A stretch of 64,000 nucleotides of DNA from Pseudomonas pudica (lineage in GTDB: Bacteria; Pseudomonadota; Gammaproteobacteria; Pseudomonadales; Pseudomonadaceae): positions 60,771-124,770 of the forward strand of contig NZ_JADLJS010000011.1 of assembly GCF_015680405.1 (NCBI RefSeq). The letters run 5' to 3'. The position numbers were made by a program, and so were the translations under genes. Position 1 is the stretch's first letter. Each line of letters opens with the position of its first letter. The notes beneath the pieces were generated by a model that did not search any database, was not told the origin of the DNA, and saw only the letters and a list, made by a program, of their open reading frames with translations. Shown in pieces: positions 35,246 to 43,673 of the stretch.

Positions 35246-35981
35246 GTTGTACCGTCGGTTTCCGGGCTGCCGGAAACGGCGTTCGGCACACACGACGTCT
35301 CATGGTCGGTGCCAAGGTGCGCAAAGGGTGGCCGGGCCACCCCCGTGTCGAGCGACGTTCGGCACCAGCCGGTTGCCCAGCCTGCCGTTGTCGCGACGAC
35401 GCGTCCTGTTTGCTGCGGTGCCAACAAGGCCCCGGTGGCTTCGAATTGGAATCCGAATCAACCAAGCGGGCCTTGTGCACTCAGTCAGGAGGAGGAATCA
35501 ACCGTCAGCCGTGGACGCCCGGGGGCATCTGTTCAGGACCTTATCCGCTCGCCAGCCGTTCAGTGGGCTGGTGGGCCGGACGCGGTGCTACACGGTCCGA
35601 GGGCTGTGCATCTCCACCCTGCACGTATCCCTGATAATTCGGGTGCTGCCGCGCGCTGAATCCGCAACGGGTTGCATTTTTCGCCAGCGCAGGTTCTGCG
35701 CTGGCGCCATTCATGTCCAAGGCAGGTATTTCCGAAGCATTCGCCGGGCGTTGCGTGGAAGCGACGGGGCGGGCAGAGGTGCAGCGAAAAGAATCGGGTA
35801 AGCAGGTGAAACACCGCACTTGTCGTTTTTTTTCGGTCTTCTCTACACAGCGCTGGTGGCGATTCCAGGCAATTCGGTAAACTGGCGAAAACCCCGTAGG
35901 ACGGCCTCGCGTCCTGCAGAATTGCGTTGGTCAGGGGCCGGCTAGGAGCCTGGTGCCGCTGGCCTGCCGCTTTTGGCGGCG
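35246..35981 (-). other. Long rne 5' leader (no gene)
   Basis: No convincing coding region is present. If the promoter at 35988-36016 is right, this is an untranslated leader of about 735 nt. It contains a perfect 11-bp stem with a 3-base loop at 35682-35706 (CGCCAGCGCAG/CTGCGCTGGCG) and a perfect 8-bp stem with a 4-base loop at 35258-35277, about 12 bases before the start codon. E. coli rne also has a long structured leader through which RNase E controls its own mRNA (known there); a similar role here is inferred. Confidence 0.6.
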
Positions 35982-35987
35982 TTCGCG

Positions 35988-36016
35988 ACTATAGCAGCAA
36001 TGATTAAGTGCTTCAA
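35988..36016 (-). promoter_or_regulatory. Predicted rne promoter
   Basis: On the minus strand TTGAAG (36011-36016) and TATAGT (35988-35993) are separated by exactly 17 bases. It faces away from and overlaps the rluC promoter region. Confidence 0.65.
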
Positions 36017-36029
36017 TTCCATAAAAAAT

Positions 36030-36038
36030 TGTTATGAT
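36030..36038 (+). promoter_or_regulatory. Extended -10 promoter element for rluC
   Basis: TGTTATGAT holds an extended -10 (TG-N-TATGAT, hexamer 36033-36038) with no good -35, as is usual for this class. Transcription would begin around 36044-36046, that is at the rluC start codon at 36045. Confidence 0.55.
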
Positions 36039-36044
36039 CCCGCC

Positions 36045-37001
36045 ATGACGACCAATACCCCTCCGACTTCCGGCGTTCAGCTGATCGAAGTCGCGCCGGA
36101 GCTTGCCGGCCAACGCATCGACAATTTTCTCATCACGGCCCTCAAGGGCGTGCCCAAGACCCTGGTGTACCGCATCCTGCGCAAGGGTGAAGTGCGGGTC
36201 AACAAGGGCCGCGTCAAGCCGGAGTACAAGATCCAGGCCGGTGACATAGTGCGGGTACCGCCCGTCCGCCTGCCGGAACGTGACGAACCGGCGCCGGTGG
36301 CCCAAGGCCTGCTGCAGCGCCTGGAAGCGGCCATCGTCTACGAAGACAAGGCGCTAATCGTGATGAACAAGCCGGCGGGCATCGCCGTGCATGGCGGCAG
36401 TGGTCTGAGCTTCGGCGTGATCGAGGCGCTGCGCCAACTGCGCCCGGATGCCAAGGAGCTGGAACTGGTGCACCGACTGGACCGTGACACCTCCGGCCTG
36501 CTGATGATCGCCAAGAAGCGCAGCATGCTGCGTCACCTGCATGCCGCGCTGCGTGGCGACGGTGTCGACAAGCGCTACATGGCGCTGGTGCGCGGCCATT
36601 GGCCGACCTCGAAGAAGCAGGTCAGTGCGCCGTTGCTCAAGAGCAACCTGCGTTCCGGTGAGCGCATGGTCGAGGTGAACGACGAGGGCAAGGAGGCACT
36701 GACCCTGTTCCGCGTGCTGCGCCGCTTCGGCGAGTTCGCCACCATTGTCGAGGCGCGCCCGATCACTGGACGTACCCACCAGATCCGCGTGCACACCCTG
36801 CATGCCGGGCATATGATCGCTGGCGACAGCAAGTACGGCGACGAAGATTTCAGTCGTGAAATTCGCGACTTGGGCGGCAAGCGCCTGTTCCTGCATGCCT
36901 ACGCGCTGACCGTGCCGCTGCCGGATGGTGGCGAATTGAAGCTCGAGGCGCCGGTGGATGAAGTCTGGGCGAAAACCGTTGAACGTCTGAGTGCGTCCTG
37001 A
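36045..37001 (+). CDS. rluC: 23S rRNA pseudouridine synthase RluC
   Basis: This 318-aa protein starts at ATG 36045 ([20 protein letters not shown]). It makes pseudouridines in 23S rRNA (955, 2504 and 2580 in E. coli numbering). The S4 RNA-binding domain spans about 22-85 (RIDNFL...[16 protein letters not shown]). The catalytic domain has [15 protein letters not shown] with the essential Asp near 147, and GRTHQIRVH near 243. No ribosome site precedes the start and the promoter abuts it, so the mRNA may be leaderless. It is followed 3 bases later by a HAD gene. Confidence 0.95.
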   Translation: MTTNTPPTSGVQLIEVAPELAGQRIDNFLITALKGVPKTLVYRILRKGEVRVNKGRVKPEYKIQAGDIVRVPPVRLPERDEPAPVAQGLLQRLEAAIVYEDKALIVMNKPAGIAVHGGSGLSFGVIEALRQLRPDAKELELVHRLDRDTSGLLMIAKKRSMLRHLHAALRGDGVDKRYMALVRGHWPTSKKQVSAPLLKSNLRSGERMVEVNDEGKEALTLFRVLRRFGEFATIVEARPITGRTHQIRVHTLHAGHMIAGDSKYGDEDFSREIRDLGGKRLFLHAYALTVPLPDGGELKLEAPVDEVWAKTVERLSAS

Positions 37002-37004
37002 TCC

Positions 37005-37679
37005 ATGAAAAAAGGCTACGAGCTACTGATCTTCGACTGGGACGGCACCTTGGCTGACTCGATCGGGCGTATCGTCGAGGCGATGAATGCCGCCGCCGAG
37101 CGTGCTGGTGAGGTGCAAAGCAGCGAGGATGCTGTCAAGGGTATCATCGGTCTGGCCCTGGGCGAGGCGATCCACACCCTGTACCCGCACCTGGCGCCTG
37201 CTCAGGTCGAAAGCTTTCGTCAGCACTATGCAAATATCTACATGGCCCTGGATCAGCAGCCCTCGCCGCTGTTCGAGGGGGTGGTCGAGTCGCTGGATGC
37301 CTTCCGTGCCGAGGGTTACCGCCTGGCGGTGGCCACCGGCAAGGCGCGTCGCGGGCTGGATCGGGTGCTCAAGGCCAATGGCTGGGAGCAGTTTTTCGAC
37401 ATCACTCGCGCCGCCGACGAGACCCGCGGCAAGCCGCACCCGCTGATGCTCGAGGAAATCCTCGGCCATTGCGGTGTCGAACCGGGGCGTGCGCTGATGG
37501 TTGGCGATTCGGCATTTGACCTGCAGATGGCCAGTAATGCCGGCATGCATTCGGTGGCCGTGGGCTATGGTGCCATGTCGCTGCAGGCGCTGGCCGAGTT
37601 TGGCCCGCAGGTATGCATCGATCATTTTTCCCAGTTGCGCGAGTGGCTGGGTGGTTCCGCAATTCCATTTCCAAGGTAG
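37005..37679 (+). CDS. HAD-family hydrolase (Gph-like)
   Basis: This 224-aa phosphatase has HAD motif I FDWDGTLADS (nucleophile Asp near 10), motif II VATGKAR (near 110), the Lys region RGKPHPLML (near 145) and motif IV MVGDSAFDLQMA (near 167). Phosphoglycolate or a nucleotide may be the substrate; this cannot be told from sequence. It lies directly downstream of rluC and 6 bp upstream of sppA, probably in one operon. Confidence 0.88.
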   Translation: MKKGYELLIFDWDGTLADSIGRIVEAMNAAAERAGEVQSSEDAVKGIIGLALGEAIHTLYPHLAPAQVESFRQHYANIYMALDQQPSPLFEGVVESLDAFRAEGYRLAVATGKARRGLDRVLKANGWEQFFDITRAADETRGKPHPLMLEEILGHCGVEPGRALMVGDSAFDLQMASNAGMHSVAVGYGAMSLQALAEFGPQVCIDHFSQLREWLGGSAIPFPR

Positions 37680-37685
37680 GTAAGC

Positions 37686-38675
37686 ATGGCAGACGAATGG
37701 AAAGCCCCCGAGGCCGAACCCGAGGAGCGCGAAGAGCGCAAAAGCTGGAAGCTACTGGAAAAGACCCTGCTGGCAGGTGTTCAGGAGCAGCGCCGGGCGC
37801 GACGCTGGGGGATCTTCTTCAAGTTGCTGACCTTCGTCTACCTGTTCGGCATCCTGATTCTGTTCACACCGTTGATGGACATGGACAAGGCTGCGTCGCG
37901 CAGTGCCAGCCATACCGCGCTGGTCGAGGTGCGCGGGGTGATTGCCGACCAGGAGCCGGCCAGTGCCGACAATATCGTCAAGAGCCTGCGCGAGGCGTTC
38001 AAGGACAGCAAGACCAAGGCTGTGGTGATGCGCATCAACAGCCCGGGAGGCAGCCCGGTACAGTCGGGTTACGTGTATGACGAAATCCGCCGTCTGCGGG
38101 CCGAATACCCGGCCATCAAGCTGTATGCGGTCATCGCCGACCTTGGCGCTTCCGGTGCCTACTACATTGCCAGTGCGGCGGACGAGATCTATGCCGACAA
38201 GGCCAGCCTGGTGGGCTCGATTGGTGTGACCGCAGCCGGTTATGGCTTTGTCGGCACCATGGAGAAGCTGGGTGTGGAGCGGCGTACCTACACTGCAGGG
38301 GAGCACAAGGCCTTTCTCGATCCGTTCTCGCCGCAGAAGCCGGAAGAGACCGAGTTCTGGCAGGGCGTGCTGAATACCACGCACCAGCAGTTCATCGCCA
38401 TGGTCAAGCAGGGGCGGGGCGAACGCCTGAAGGACAAGGAGCATCCGGAGCTGTTCAGTGGCCTGGTCTGGTCGGGCGAGCAGGCCAAGGAGTTGGGCCT
38501 GGTGGATGGGCTGGGCAGTGCCAGCTATGTGGCGCGCGAAATCGTGGGCGAGAAGGAACTGGTGGACTTCACCGTGCAGGAGTCGGCGTTCGATCGCTTC
38601 TCCAAGCGTGTGGGGGCCAGTGTGGCCGAGCGCCTGGCGATGTGGATGGGGTTCCAGGGGCCGCAGTTGCGCTGA
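37686..38675 (+). CDS. sppA: Signal peptide peptidase SppA-type serine protease (S49)
   Basis: This 329-aa protein has one membrane segment (about 38-62, WGIFFKLLTFVYLFGILILF) and an S49 protease domain (about 75-300). The catalytic Ser is in the ADLGASGAYYIAS segment near 157 and the catalytic Lys is in the region after LVGSIGVTAAGYGF near 180-205. The short form with a single domain is typical of Gram-positive SppA and many pseudomonads. It degrades cleaved signal peptides in the membrane. The start has AGGTAGG upstream. Confidence 0.9.
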   Translation: MADEWKAPEAEPEEREERKSWKLLEKTLLAGVQEQRRARRWGIFFKLLTFVYLFGILILFTPLMDMDKAASRSASHTALVEVRGVIADQEPASADNIVKSLREAFKDSKTKAVVMRINSPGGSPVQSGYVYDEIRRLRAEYPAIKLYAVIADLGASGAYYIASAADEIYADKASLVGSIGVTAAGYGFVGTMEKLGVERRTYTAGEHKAFLDPFSPQKPEETEFWQGVLNTTHQQFIAMVKQGRGERLKDKEHPELFSGLVWSGEQAKELGLVDGLGSASYVAREIVGEKELVDFTVQESAFDRFSKRVGASVAERLAMWMGFQGPQLR

Positions 38676-38688
38676 TCCGGAAGTGCCG

Positions 38689-38803
38689 GGGCGCTTTGCG
38701 CCCCTTCGCGGGCATGCCCGCTCCCACGGGGATCGCGCAAAACTCGCAGGCTGCGACACGCCTGTGGGAGCGGGCGTGCCCGCGAAGGGCCGCAGCGCGG
38801 CCC
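38689..38803. repeat. REP doublet between sppA and maf
   Basis: Inverted REP copies at about 38701-38730 and 38761-38790 lie between the convergent ends of sppA and maf. The outer arms (GGGGCGC.../...GCGGCCCC) extend the pairing. Confidence 0.88.
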
Positions 38804-38810
38804 CAAAATC

Positions 38811-39389
38811 TCAGGGAATCACCACCCCTTCCCTGGTCAACATATCCACCAATCTAATCAACGGCAGCCCGACCAGGCTGGTCGCATCGCACCCGTGCGT
38901 GCTCTGGAACAGGCTCACTCCCAGCCCCTCGGCCTTGAAGCTGCCGGCACAGTCCAGAGGCTGTTCTGCCGTCACATAGCGTTCCACTCGCTCCCGGTCC
39001 AGTTCGCGCAGGGTCACGGTAAACGGCACGCAGTCCACCTGGCAGTGCCCGGTGGCGCTGTTCAGCAATGCCAGCCCGGTCAGAAAGCTTACCTGCTGCC
39101 CGCTGCACTCCAGCAACTGCTCGCAGGCCCGCTCGAAGGTGTGCGGCTTGCCCAGTACCTGCTCGCCCAGCACCGCAACCTGGTCCGAGCCGATGATCAG
39201 GTGCCCGGGGTGGCTGCCCGCCAGGGCCTCGGCTTTTTGCCTGGCCAGCCGGCGCACCAGTTCCACCGCCGGTTCGTCGTCCAGGCGCCGCTCGTCTATA
39301 TCGGGGCTTGCCCAGGTGAAGGGCAGGCGCAGGCGCGCGAGCAGTTCGCGGCGGTAGGCAGAGCTGGAAGCCAGTAACAGAGGAAGCAT
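38811..39389 (-). CDS. maf: Maf-family nucleotide pyrophosphatase (YceF type)
   Basis: This 192-aa protein starts at ATG 39389 (MLPLLLASSSAYRRELLARL) behind AGGAG. The family motifs are LASSSxxRxxLL at the start, DERRLDDEP near 32, IIGSDQVAVLG near 68 and AEGLGVSLF near 155. Maf proteins hydrolyse nucleoside triphosphates, the YceF branch acting on 7-methyl-GTP; both the position beside yceD and the sequence fit that branch. It is divergent from yceD. Confidence 0.93.
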   Translation of the reverse strand: MLPLLLASSSAYRRELLARLRLPFTWASPDIDERRLDDEPAVELVRRLARQKAEALAGSHPGHLIIGSDQVAVLGEQVLGKPHTFERACEQLLECSGQQVSFLTGLALLNSATGHCQVDCVPFTVTLRELDRERVERYVTAEQPLDCAGSFKAEGLGVSLFQSTHGCDATSLVGLPLIRLVDMLTREGVVIP

Positions 39390-39447
39390 GGTAGACTCCT
39401 GATTCGGTTGAACAAATTCTATCACGCACGATGCCGCCGAATTTCCT

Positions 39448-39476
39448 TTGACAGGGGCGGGGGGCATCCCTAGAAT
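39448..39476 (+). promoter_or_regulatory. Strong sigma-70 promoter for yceD-rpmF-plsX operon
   Basis: TTGACA (39448-39453) and TAGAAT (39471-39476) are exactly 17 bases apart. The expected start of transcription, about 39483, is only about three bases before the yceD ATG at 39486. Confidence 0.8.
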
Positions 39477-39485
39477 GCTGCGCCT

Positions 39486-40013
39486 ATGTTGAATGACCCG
39501 ATTCCACCTCACGTTGACCCGCGCAAATTAGCCGATCGTGGCGTAACCCTTAACGGTTCGCTGCAGCTCGCTGATTTGGAAAGACTCTGCGACCCGCTTT
39601 CCGACAATGTCGGTACGGTGCAGGCGAAGTTCGATTTTGAACGAGATGAACAGCACGTGGTGGTTATCCACAGCGAGCTGGATGTCGAAGTCAAGATGGT
39701 TTGCCAGCGTTGTCTTGAGCTGGTCACCCTGCCGATCCACAGCGAATGTACATACGCTGTGGTGAAGGAGGGTGCGAATACCCAGTCGTTGCCGAAAGGC
39801 TATGACGTGCTGGAACTGGGCGAAGATCCTTTGGATCTGCAGGCATTGATCGAAGAGGAGCTTTTGCTCGCCTTGCCAATCGTGCCTGCTCATCATCCGG
39901 AAGAATGCCAGCAGCCGGCGGGCGCAGACGAGCCCGAATCGAGCAAGGACGAGGTATCGCGGTCCAACCCGTTCAGTGTTTTGGCGCAGTTAAAGCGTGA
40001 CCCAAACGTTTAG
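39486..40013 (+). CDS. yceD: YceD/DUF177 protein (23S rRNA accumulation)
   Basis: This 175-aa protein begins MLNDPIPPHVDPRKLADRG. The DUF177 centre is present with its Cys pair in VKMVCQRCLELV near 65 and the acidic stretch LGEDPLDLQALIEEELLLALP near 115. YceD is linked to 23S rRNA maturation and is commonly paired with rpmF, as here (rpmF starts 13 bp later). The predicted transcript begins almost at the start codon. Confidence 0.92.
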   Translation: MLNDPIPPHVDPRKLADRGVTLNGSLQLADLERLCDPLSDNVGTVQAKFDFERDEQHVVVIHSELDVEVKMVCQRCLELVTLPIHSECTYAVVKEGANTQSLPKGYDVLELGEDPLDLQALIEEELLLALPIVPAHHPEECQQPAGADEPESSKDEVSRSNPFSVLAQLKRDPNV

Positions 40014-40026
40014 GAGTTAATCAATT

Positions 40027-40209
40027 ATGGCTGTTCAGCAGAACAAAAAATCCCGCTCTGCCCGTGACATGCGCCGTTCGCACGACGCCCTGTCGGAAAA
40101 CGCGCTGTCGGTAGAGAAAACCACCGGTGAAGTACACCTGCGTCACCACGTTTCGCCAGAAGGCGTATACCGTGGTCGCAAAGTGATCGACAAGGGCGCT
40201 GACGAGTAA
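40027..40209 (+). CDS. rpmF: Ribosomal protein L32
   Basis: This 60-aa protein begins [20 protein letters not shown], the typical L32 start, and carries the [17 protein letters not shown] end. The zinc-binding Cys residues of some L32 proteins are absent, as in other gamma-proteobacteria. AGGAG lies just before the ATG. It is a large-subunit protein in the yceD-rpmF-plsX operon, which links ribosome and lipid synthesis. Confidence 0.97.
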
Positions 40210-40212
40210 TCC

Positions 40213-41223
40213 TTGTCCGCTCAGATCATCGCGATCGACGCAATGGGCGGGGACTTCGGTCCCCGCAGCATTGTCCAGGCTAGCATTGCCTGCCTTTCGG
40301 CTACCCCCTCGCTGCACCTGACCCTCGTCGGTCAACCCTCCCTCCTTGAAGATCTTGTCAGCGGCCTTGCGGCTGCGGATCGCGCGCGCCTGCAAATCGT
40401 GGCCGCCAGCGAGGTGATCGGCATGGACGAGCGGCCATCCCAGGCGTTGCGCGGCAAGCCGGACTCGTCGATGCGCATCGCCCTCGAACTGGTACGTGAC
40501 GGCAAGGCGCAGGCTTGCGTCAGCGCCGGCAATACCGGGGCGCTGATGGCGCTCTCGCGTTTCGTGCTCAAGACACTGCCGGGTATCGACCGGCCGGCCA
40601 TGGTGGCGGCGATCCCGACCCAGACCGGTTACTGCCAGTTGCTCGACCTTGGTGCCAACGTCGACTGCAGCGCCGAGAACCTCTACCAGTTCGCGGTGAT
40701 GGGCTCGGTGGCCGCCCAGGCCCTGGGCGTGCAGCGGCCGCGCGTGGCACTGCTGAACATCGGTACCGAGGACATCAAGGGCAACCAGCAGGTCAAGCTG
40801 GCGGCCAGCCTGTTGCAGAATGCCCGCGGGCTCAACTACATAGGCTTCGTCGAAGGTGACGGGTTGTATCGCGGCGAAGCTGATGTGGTTGTGTGCGACG
40901 GGTTCGTCGGCAACATCCTGCTCAAGTCGAGCGAGGGGTTGGCGACGATGATCGGCGCGCGCATCGAGCAGTTGTTCAAGGGGGGCGTGTTGTCGCGGGC
41001 AGCCGGAGCTGTGGCCATGCCGCTGCTCAAGCGCCTGCAGGCCGACCTCGCACCGGCGCGGCACAATGGCGCGAGTTTCCTGGGGTTGCAGGGCATCGTC
41101 ATCAAGAGCCATGGTTCGGCGGGGGTGCAGGGCTTCCAGAGTGCCATCCAGCGGGCGTTGATCGAGATCCAGGAAAACCTGCCGCAGCGCTTGCATGGGC
41201 GGCTCGAAGACCTGTTGCCTTAG
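40213..41223 (+). CDS. plsX: Phosphate acyltransferase PlsX
   Basis: This 336-aa protein uses TTG 40213 as its start ([19 protein letters not shown]); no ATG fits the conserved N-terminus. PlsX converts acyl-ACP to acyl-phosphate for phospholipid synthesis. The glycine-rich AMGGDFGP near 10, [11 protein letters not shown] near 98, NVD-type segment LGANVDC near 150 and [17 protein letters not shown] near 285 are standard. fabH, which follows plsX in E. coli, is not present. Confidence 0.95.
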   Translation: MSAQIIAIDAMGGDFGPRSIVQASIACLSATPSLHLTLVGQPSLLEDLVSGLAAADRARLQIVAASEVIGMDERPSQALRGKPDSSMRIALELVRDGKAQACVSAGNTGALMALSRFVLKTLPGIDRPAMVAAIPTQTGYCQLLDLGANVDCSAENLYQFAVMGSVAAQALGVQRPRVALLNIGTEDIKGNQQVKLAASLLQNARGLNYIGFVEGDGLYRGEADVVVCDGFVGNILLKSSEGLATMIGARIEQLFKGGVLSRAAGAVAMPLLKRLQADLAPARHNGASFLGLQGIVIKSHGSAGVQGFQSAIQRALIEIQENLPQRLHGRLEDLLP

Positions 41224-41350
41224 GCATTTTGCCCATGAAGTGCTTAAATGTGACCGCTTGGTCCGCGTCTCCATCCAAGTTTTCAGATTCCGCGCCTGGC
41301 CCAGGGCCTGGCGCACCCTATCCGACGACAAGATCATAAGGGCTTGTTCA

Positions 41351-42289
41351 ATGTCTGCATCTCTCGCATTCGTCTTTCCCGGTCAAGGTTCCCAGTCGCT
41401 GGGCATGCTCGCCGAGCTCGGCGCCGAGAAGCCAGTGATCATCGAAACCTTCAAGGAAGCGTCCGAGGCACTCGGTTACGACCTGTGGAAGCTGGTCCAG
41501 GAAGGCCCGGAAGAGCAACTCAACCAGACCGACAAGACCCAGCCGGCCATCCTCACCGCGTCCATCGCGCTGTGGCGCCTGTGGCTGGAAGAGGGCGGTG
41601 CCAGGCCGGCCTTCGTCTCTGGCCACAGCCTGGGTGAATACAGTGCCCTGGTTGCCGCCGGCAGCCTGAGCCTGAAAGATGCCGTGCGCCTGGTCGAGCG
41701 CCGTGGCCAGCTGATGCAGGAAGCCGTGCCGGCCGGCCATGGCGCCATGGCCGCCATTCTCGGCCTGGACGACGCCGTGGTCGTGGAAATCTGCGCCGAA
41801 GCGGCCGAAGACCAGGTGGTCAGCGCGGTCAACTTCAACTCGCCAGGCCAGGTGGTCATCGCCGGCAACAAGGCCGCCGTCGATCGCGCCATCGAGCTGT
41901 GCAAGGCCAAGGGTGCCAAGCGCGCCCTGCCGCTGGCGGTCAGCGTGCCGTCGCACTGCGCGCTGATGAAGCCTGCTGCCGAGCGCTTTGCCGACGCGGT
42001 CAACGCCATCGAGTGGAAGGCCCCGCAAATTCCGGTGGTGCAGAACGTTACTGCCGCAGTAGCTGCCGACCTCGATGCTCTCAAGCACGACCTGCTGGCG
42101 CAGCTGTACCAGCCAGTGCGCTGGGTCGAGTGCGTGCAGACCCTGGCCGCCAACGGTGCGGTCAACCTGGTCGAGTGCGGCCCGGGCAAGGTCCTCGCCG
42201 GCCTGAACAAGCGTTGCGCCGATGGCGTGACCACCTACAACCTCAATACCCCTGACGCCGTCGCCGCCACCCGCGCGGCACTGGCCTGA
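41351..42289 (+). CDS. fabD: Malonyl-CoA:ACP transacylase
   Basis: This 312-aa protein starts at ATG 41351 (MSASLAFVFPGQGSQSLG). It loads malonyl groups on ACP. The catalytic Ser is in GHSLGEYSAL near 92, with GQGSQ near 11, the Arg region near 117 (LVERRGQLM) and the His in SVPSHCALM near 200. The 127-bp gap after plsX holds no gene. It is 15 bp upstream of fabG. Confidence 0.97.
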   Translation: MSASLAFVFPGQGSQSLGMLAELGAEKPVIIETFKEASEALGYDLWKLVQEGPEEQLNQTDKTQPAILTASIALWRLWLEEGGARPAFVSGHSLGEYSALVAAGSLSLKDAVRLVERRGQLMQEAVPAGHGAMAAILGLDDAVVVEICAEAAEDQVVSAVNFNSPGQVVIAGNKAAVDRAIELCKAKGAKRALPLAVSVPSHCALMKPAAERFADAVNAIEWKAPQIPVVQNVTAAVAADLDALKHDLLAQLYQPVRWVECVQTLAANGAVNLVECGPGKVLAGLNKRCADGVTTYNLNTPDAVAATRAALA

Positions 42290-42304
42290 TTTGGAGAAGC
42301 TTGC

Positions 42305-43045
42305 ATGAGCCTGCAAGGTAAAGTTGCACTGGTCACCGGCGCCAGCCGTGGCATTGGCCAGGCCATCGCCCTCGAGCTGGGCCGCCAGGGCGCGACCGTG
42401 ATCGGCACCGCCACTTCGGCTTCCGGCGCCGAGCGCATTGCTGCCACCCTGAAAGAACACGGCATCACCGGTACCGGCATGGAATTGAACGTGACCAGCG
42501 CCGAATCGGTTGAAGCTGTGCTGGCCGCCATCGGCGAGCAGTTCGGTGCACCGGCCATCCTGGTCAACAACGCCGGTATCACCCGTGACAACCTCATGCT
42601 GCGCATGAAGGACGACGAGTGGTTCGACGTGATCGATACCAACCTGAACAGCCTCTACCGTCTGTCCAAGGGTGTGCTGCGTGGCATGACCAAGGCACGT
42701 TGGGGTCGTATCATCAGCATCGGCTCGGTCGTCGGTGCCATGGGCAACGCTGGCCAGGCCAATTACGCGGCCGCGAAGGCCGGCCTGGAAGGCTTCAGCC
42801 GCGCCCTGGCGCGTGAAGTGGGCTCGCGTGGCATCACTGTCAACTCGGTGACCCCGGGCTTCATTGACACCGACATGACCCGCGAGCTGCCAGAGGCGCA
42901 GCGCGAAGCCCTGCAGACCCAGATCCCGCTGGGCCGCCTGGGCCAGGCCGACGAAATCGCCAAGGTGGTTTCGTTCCTGGCATCCGACGGCGCAGCCTAC
43001 GTAACCGGCGCCACCGTGCCGGTCAACGGCGGGATGTACATGTAA
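42305..43045 (+). CDS. fabG: 3-oxoacyl-ACP reductase
   Basis: This 246-aa short-chain dehydrogenase has NADPH-binding TGASRGIGQAI near 12, NNAGITRDNLM near 88, catalytic Ser (ISIGSV near 138), and YAAAKAG (Tyr/Lys near 151/155). It reduces 3-oxoacyl-ACP in the elongation cycle. GGAG precedes the ATG. Confidence 0.97.
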   Translation: MSLQGKVALVTGASRGIGQAIALELGRQGATVIGTATSASGAERIAATLKEHGITGTGMELNVTSAESVEAVLAAIGEQFGAPAILVNNAGITRDNLMLRMKDDEWFDVIDTNLNSLYRLSKGVLRGMTKARWGRIISIGSVVGAMGNAGQANYAAAKAGLEGFSRALAREVGSRGITVNSVTPGFIDTDMTRELPEAQREALQTQIPLGRLGQADEIAKVVSFLASDGAAYVTGATVPVNGGMYM

Positions 43046-43169
43046 TACTGCAACTCAATGTGACGGATTTCGTAAAAAAAGAGTCATACTGCGAGCCTAA
43101 AATCCGTTATAAAGCTGCAACCAGATTCCAGGCAGCGGGTGTGGTGACTGGTGTGAAGGTGCGTTTAGC

Positions 43170-43197
43170 TTGAAAAGCGAACGTCTTTCTATAAAAT
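43170..43197 (+). promoter_or_regulatory. Predicted acpP promoter
   Basis: TTGAAA (43170-43175) and TAAAAT (43192-43197) are 16 bases apart in an AT-rich part of the 203-bp fabG-acpP gap. An extra promoter for acpP suits the high demand for this protein. Confidence 0.55.
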
Positions 43198-43248
43198 TAG
43201 CCACCGGCCAGCTGCCTGACATATGTCCATTAGGAGTGAAAACTAGGT

Positions 43249-43485
43249 ATGAGCACCATCGAAGAACGCGTCAAGAAAATCGTCGCCGAGCAACTGGGCG
43301 TCAAGGAAGAGGAAGTGACTCTCGAGAAGTCCTTCGTCGATGACCTGGGTGCCGATTCGCTTGACACCGTTGAGCTGGTGATGGCTCTGGAAGAGGAATT
43401 CGAGACCGAAATCCCTGACGAAGAAGCCGAGAAGATCACTACCGTTCAAGCTGCCGTAGACTACGTCAAAGCCCACCAGGCCTAA
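43249..43485 (+). CDS. acpP: Acyl carrier protein
   Basis: This 78-aa acidic protein carries the phosphopantetheine attachment Ser37 in the invariant [10 protein letters not shown]. It shuttles growing acyl chains between the fatty acid synthesis enzymes. AGGAG precedes the ATG. A terminator follows at 43514, so it may be made partly from its own short transcript. Confidence 0.98.
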   Translation: MSTIEERVKKIVAEQLGVKEEEVTLEKSFVDDLGADSLDTVELVMALEEEFETEIPDEEAEKITTVQAAVDYVKAHQA

Positions 43486-43513
43486 GACGCTGTAGTCGAC
43501 GCTTCTTGTCGGG

Positions 43514-43549
43514 AAAAACCGCACTGCCTTTGCCGGCGTGCGGTTTTTT
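43514..43549 (+). terminator. Terminator or attenuator between acpP and fabF
   Basis: CCGCAC and GTGCGG pair around an inner imperfect TGCC/GGC stem, with AAAAA before and TTTTTT after. It can act in either direction and probably limits read-through into fabF. Confidence 0.75.
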
Positions 43550-43673
43550 CTTTGCGAGCACCCTGCGTTTTGCAGGTCGGTCTCGTTCACCGGGTACCAA
43601 GAGCTTGTTGCCATTTCATTCCATTGCTTGAATGCAATGGCAAGAAACTCTGTCATTAGAAAAGGAGAGTACT

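Noticed and set aside
31805..35659. Very long plus-strand open frame (1284 codons) covering rne
   Set aside because: It is the antisense of rne. It arises from GC-rich codon use and the 18-bp repeat, has a Phe/Arg/Gly-biased product with no domain, and lacks a ribosome site.
35294..35930. Several short open frames in the rne leader on both strands
   Set aside because: They have no ribosome sites, overlap each other in several frames and show Arg/Pro/Gly-rich products typical of non-coding GC-rich DNA.
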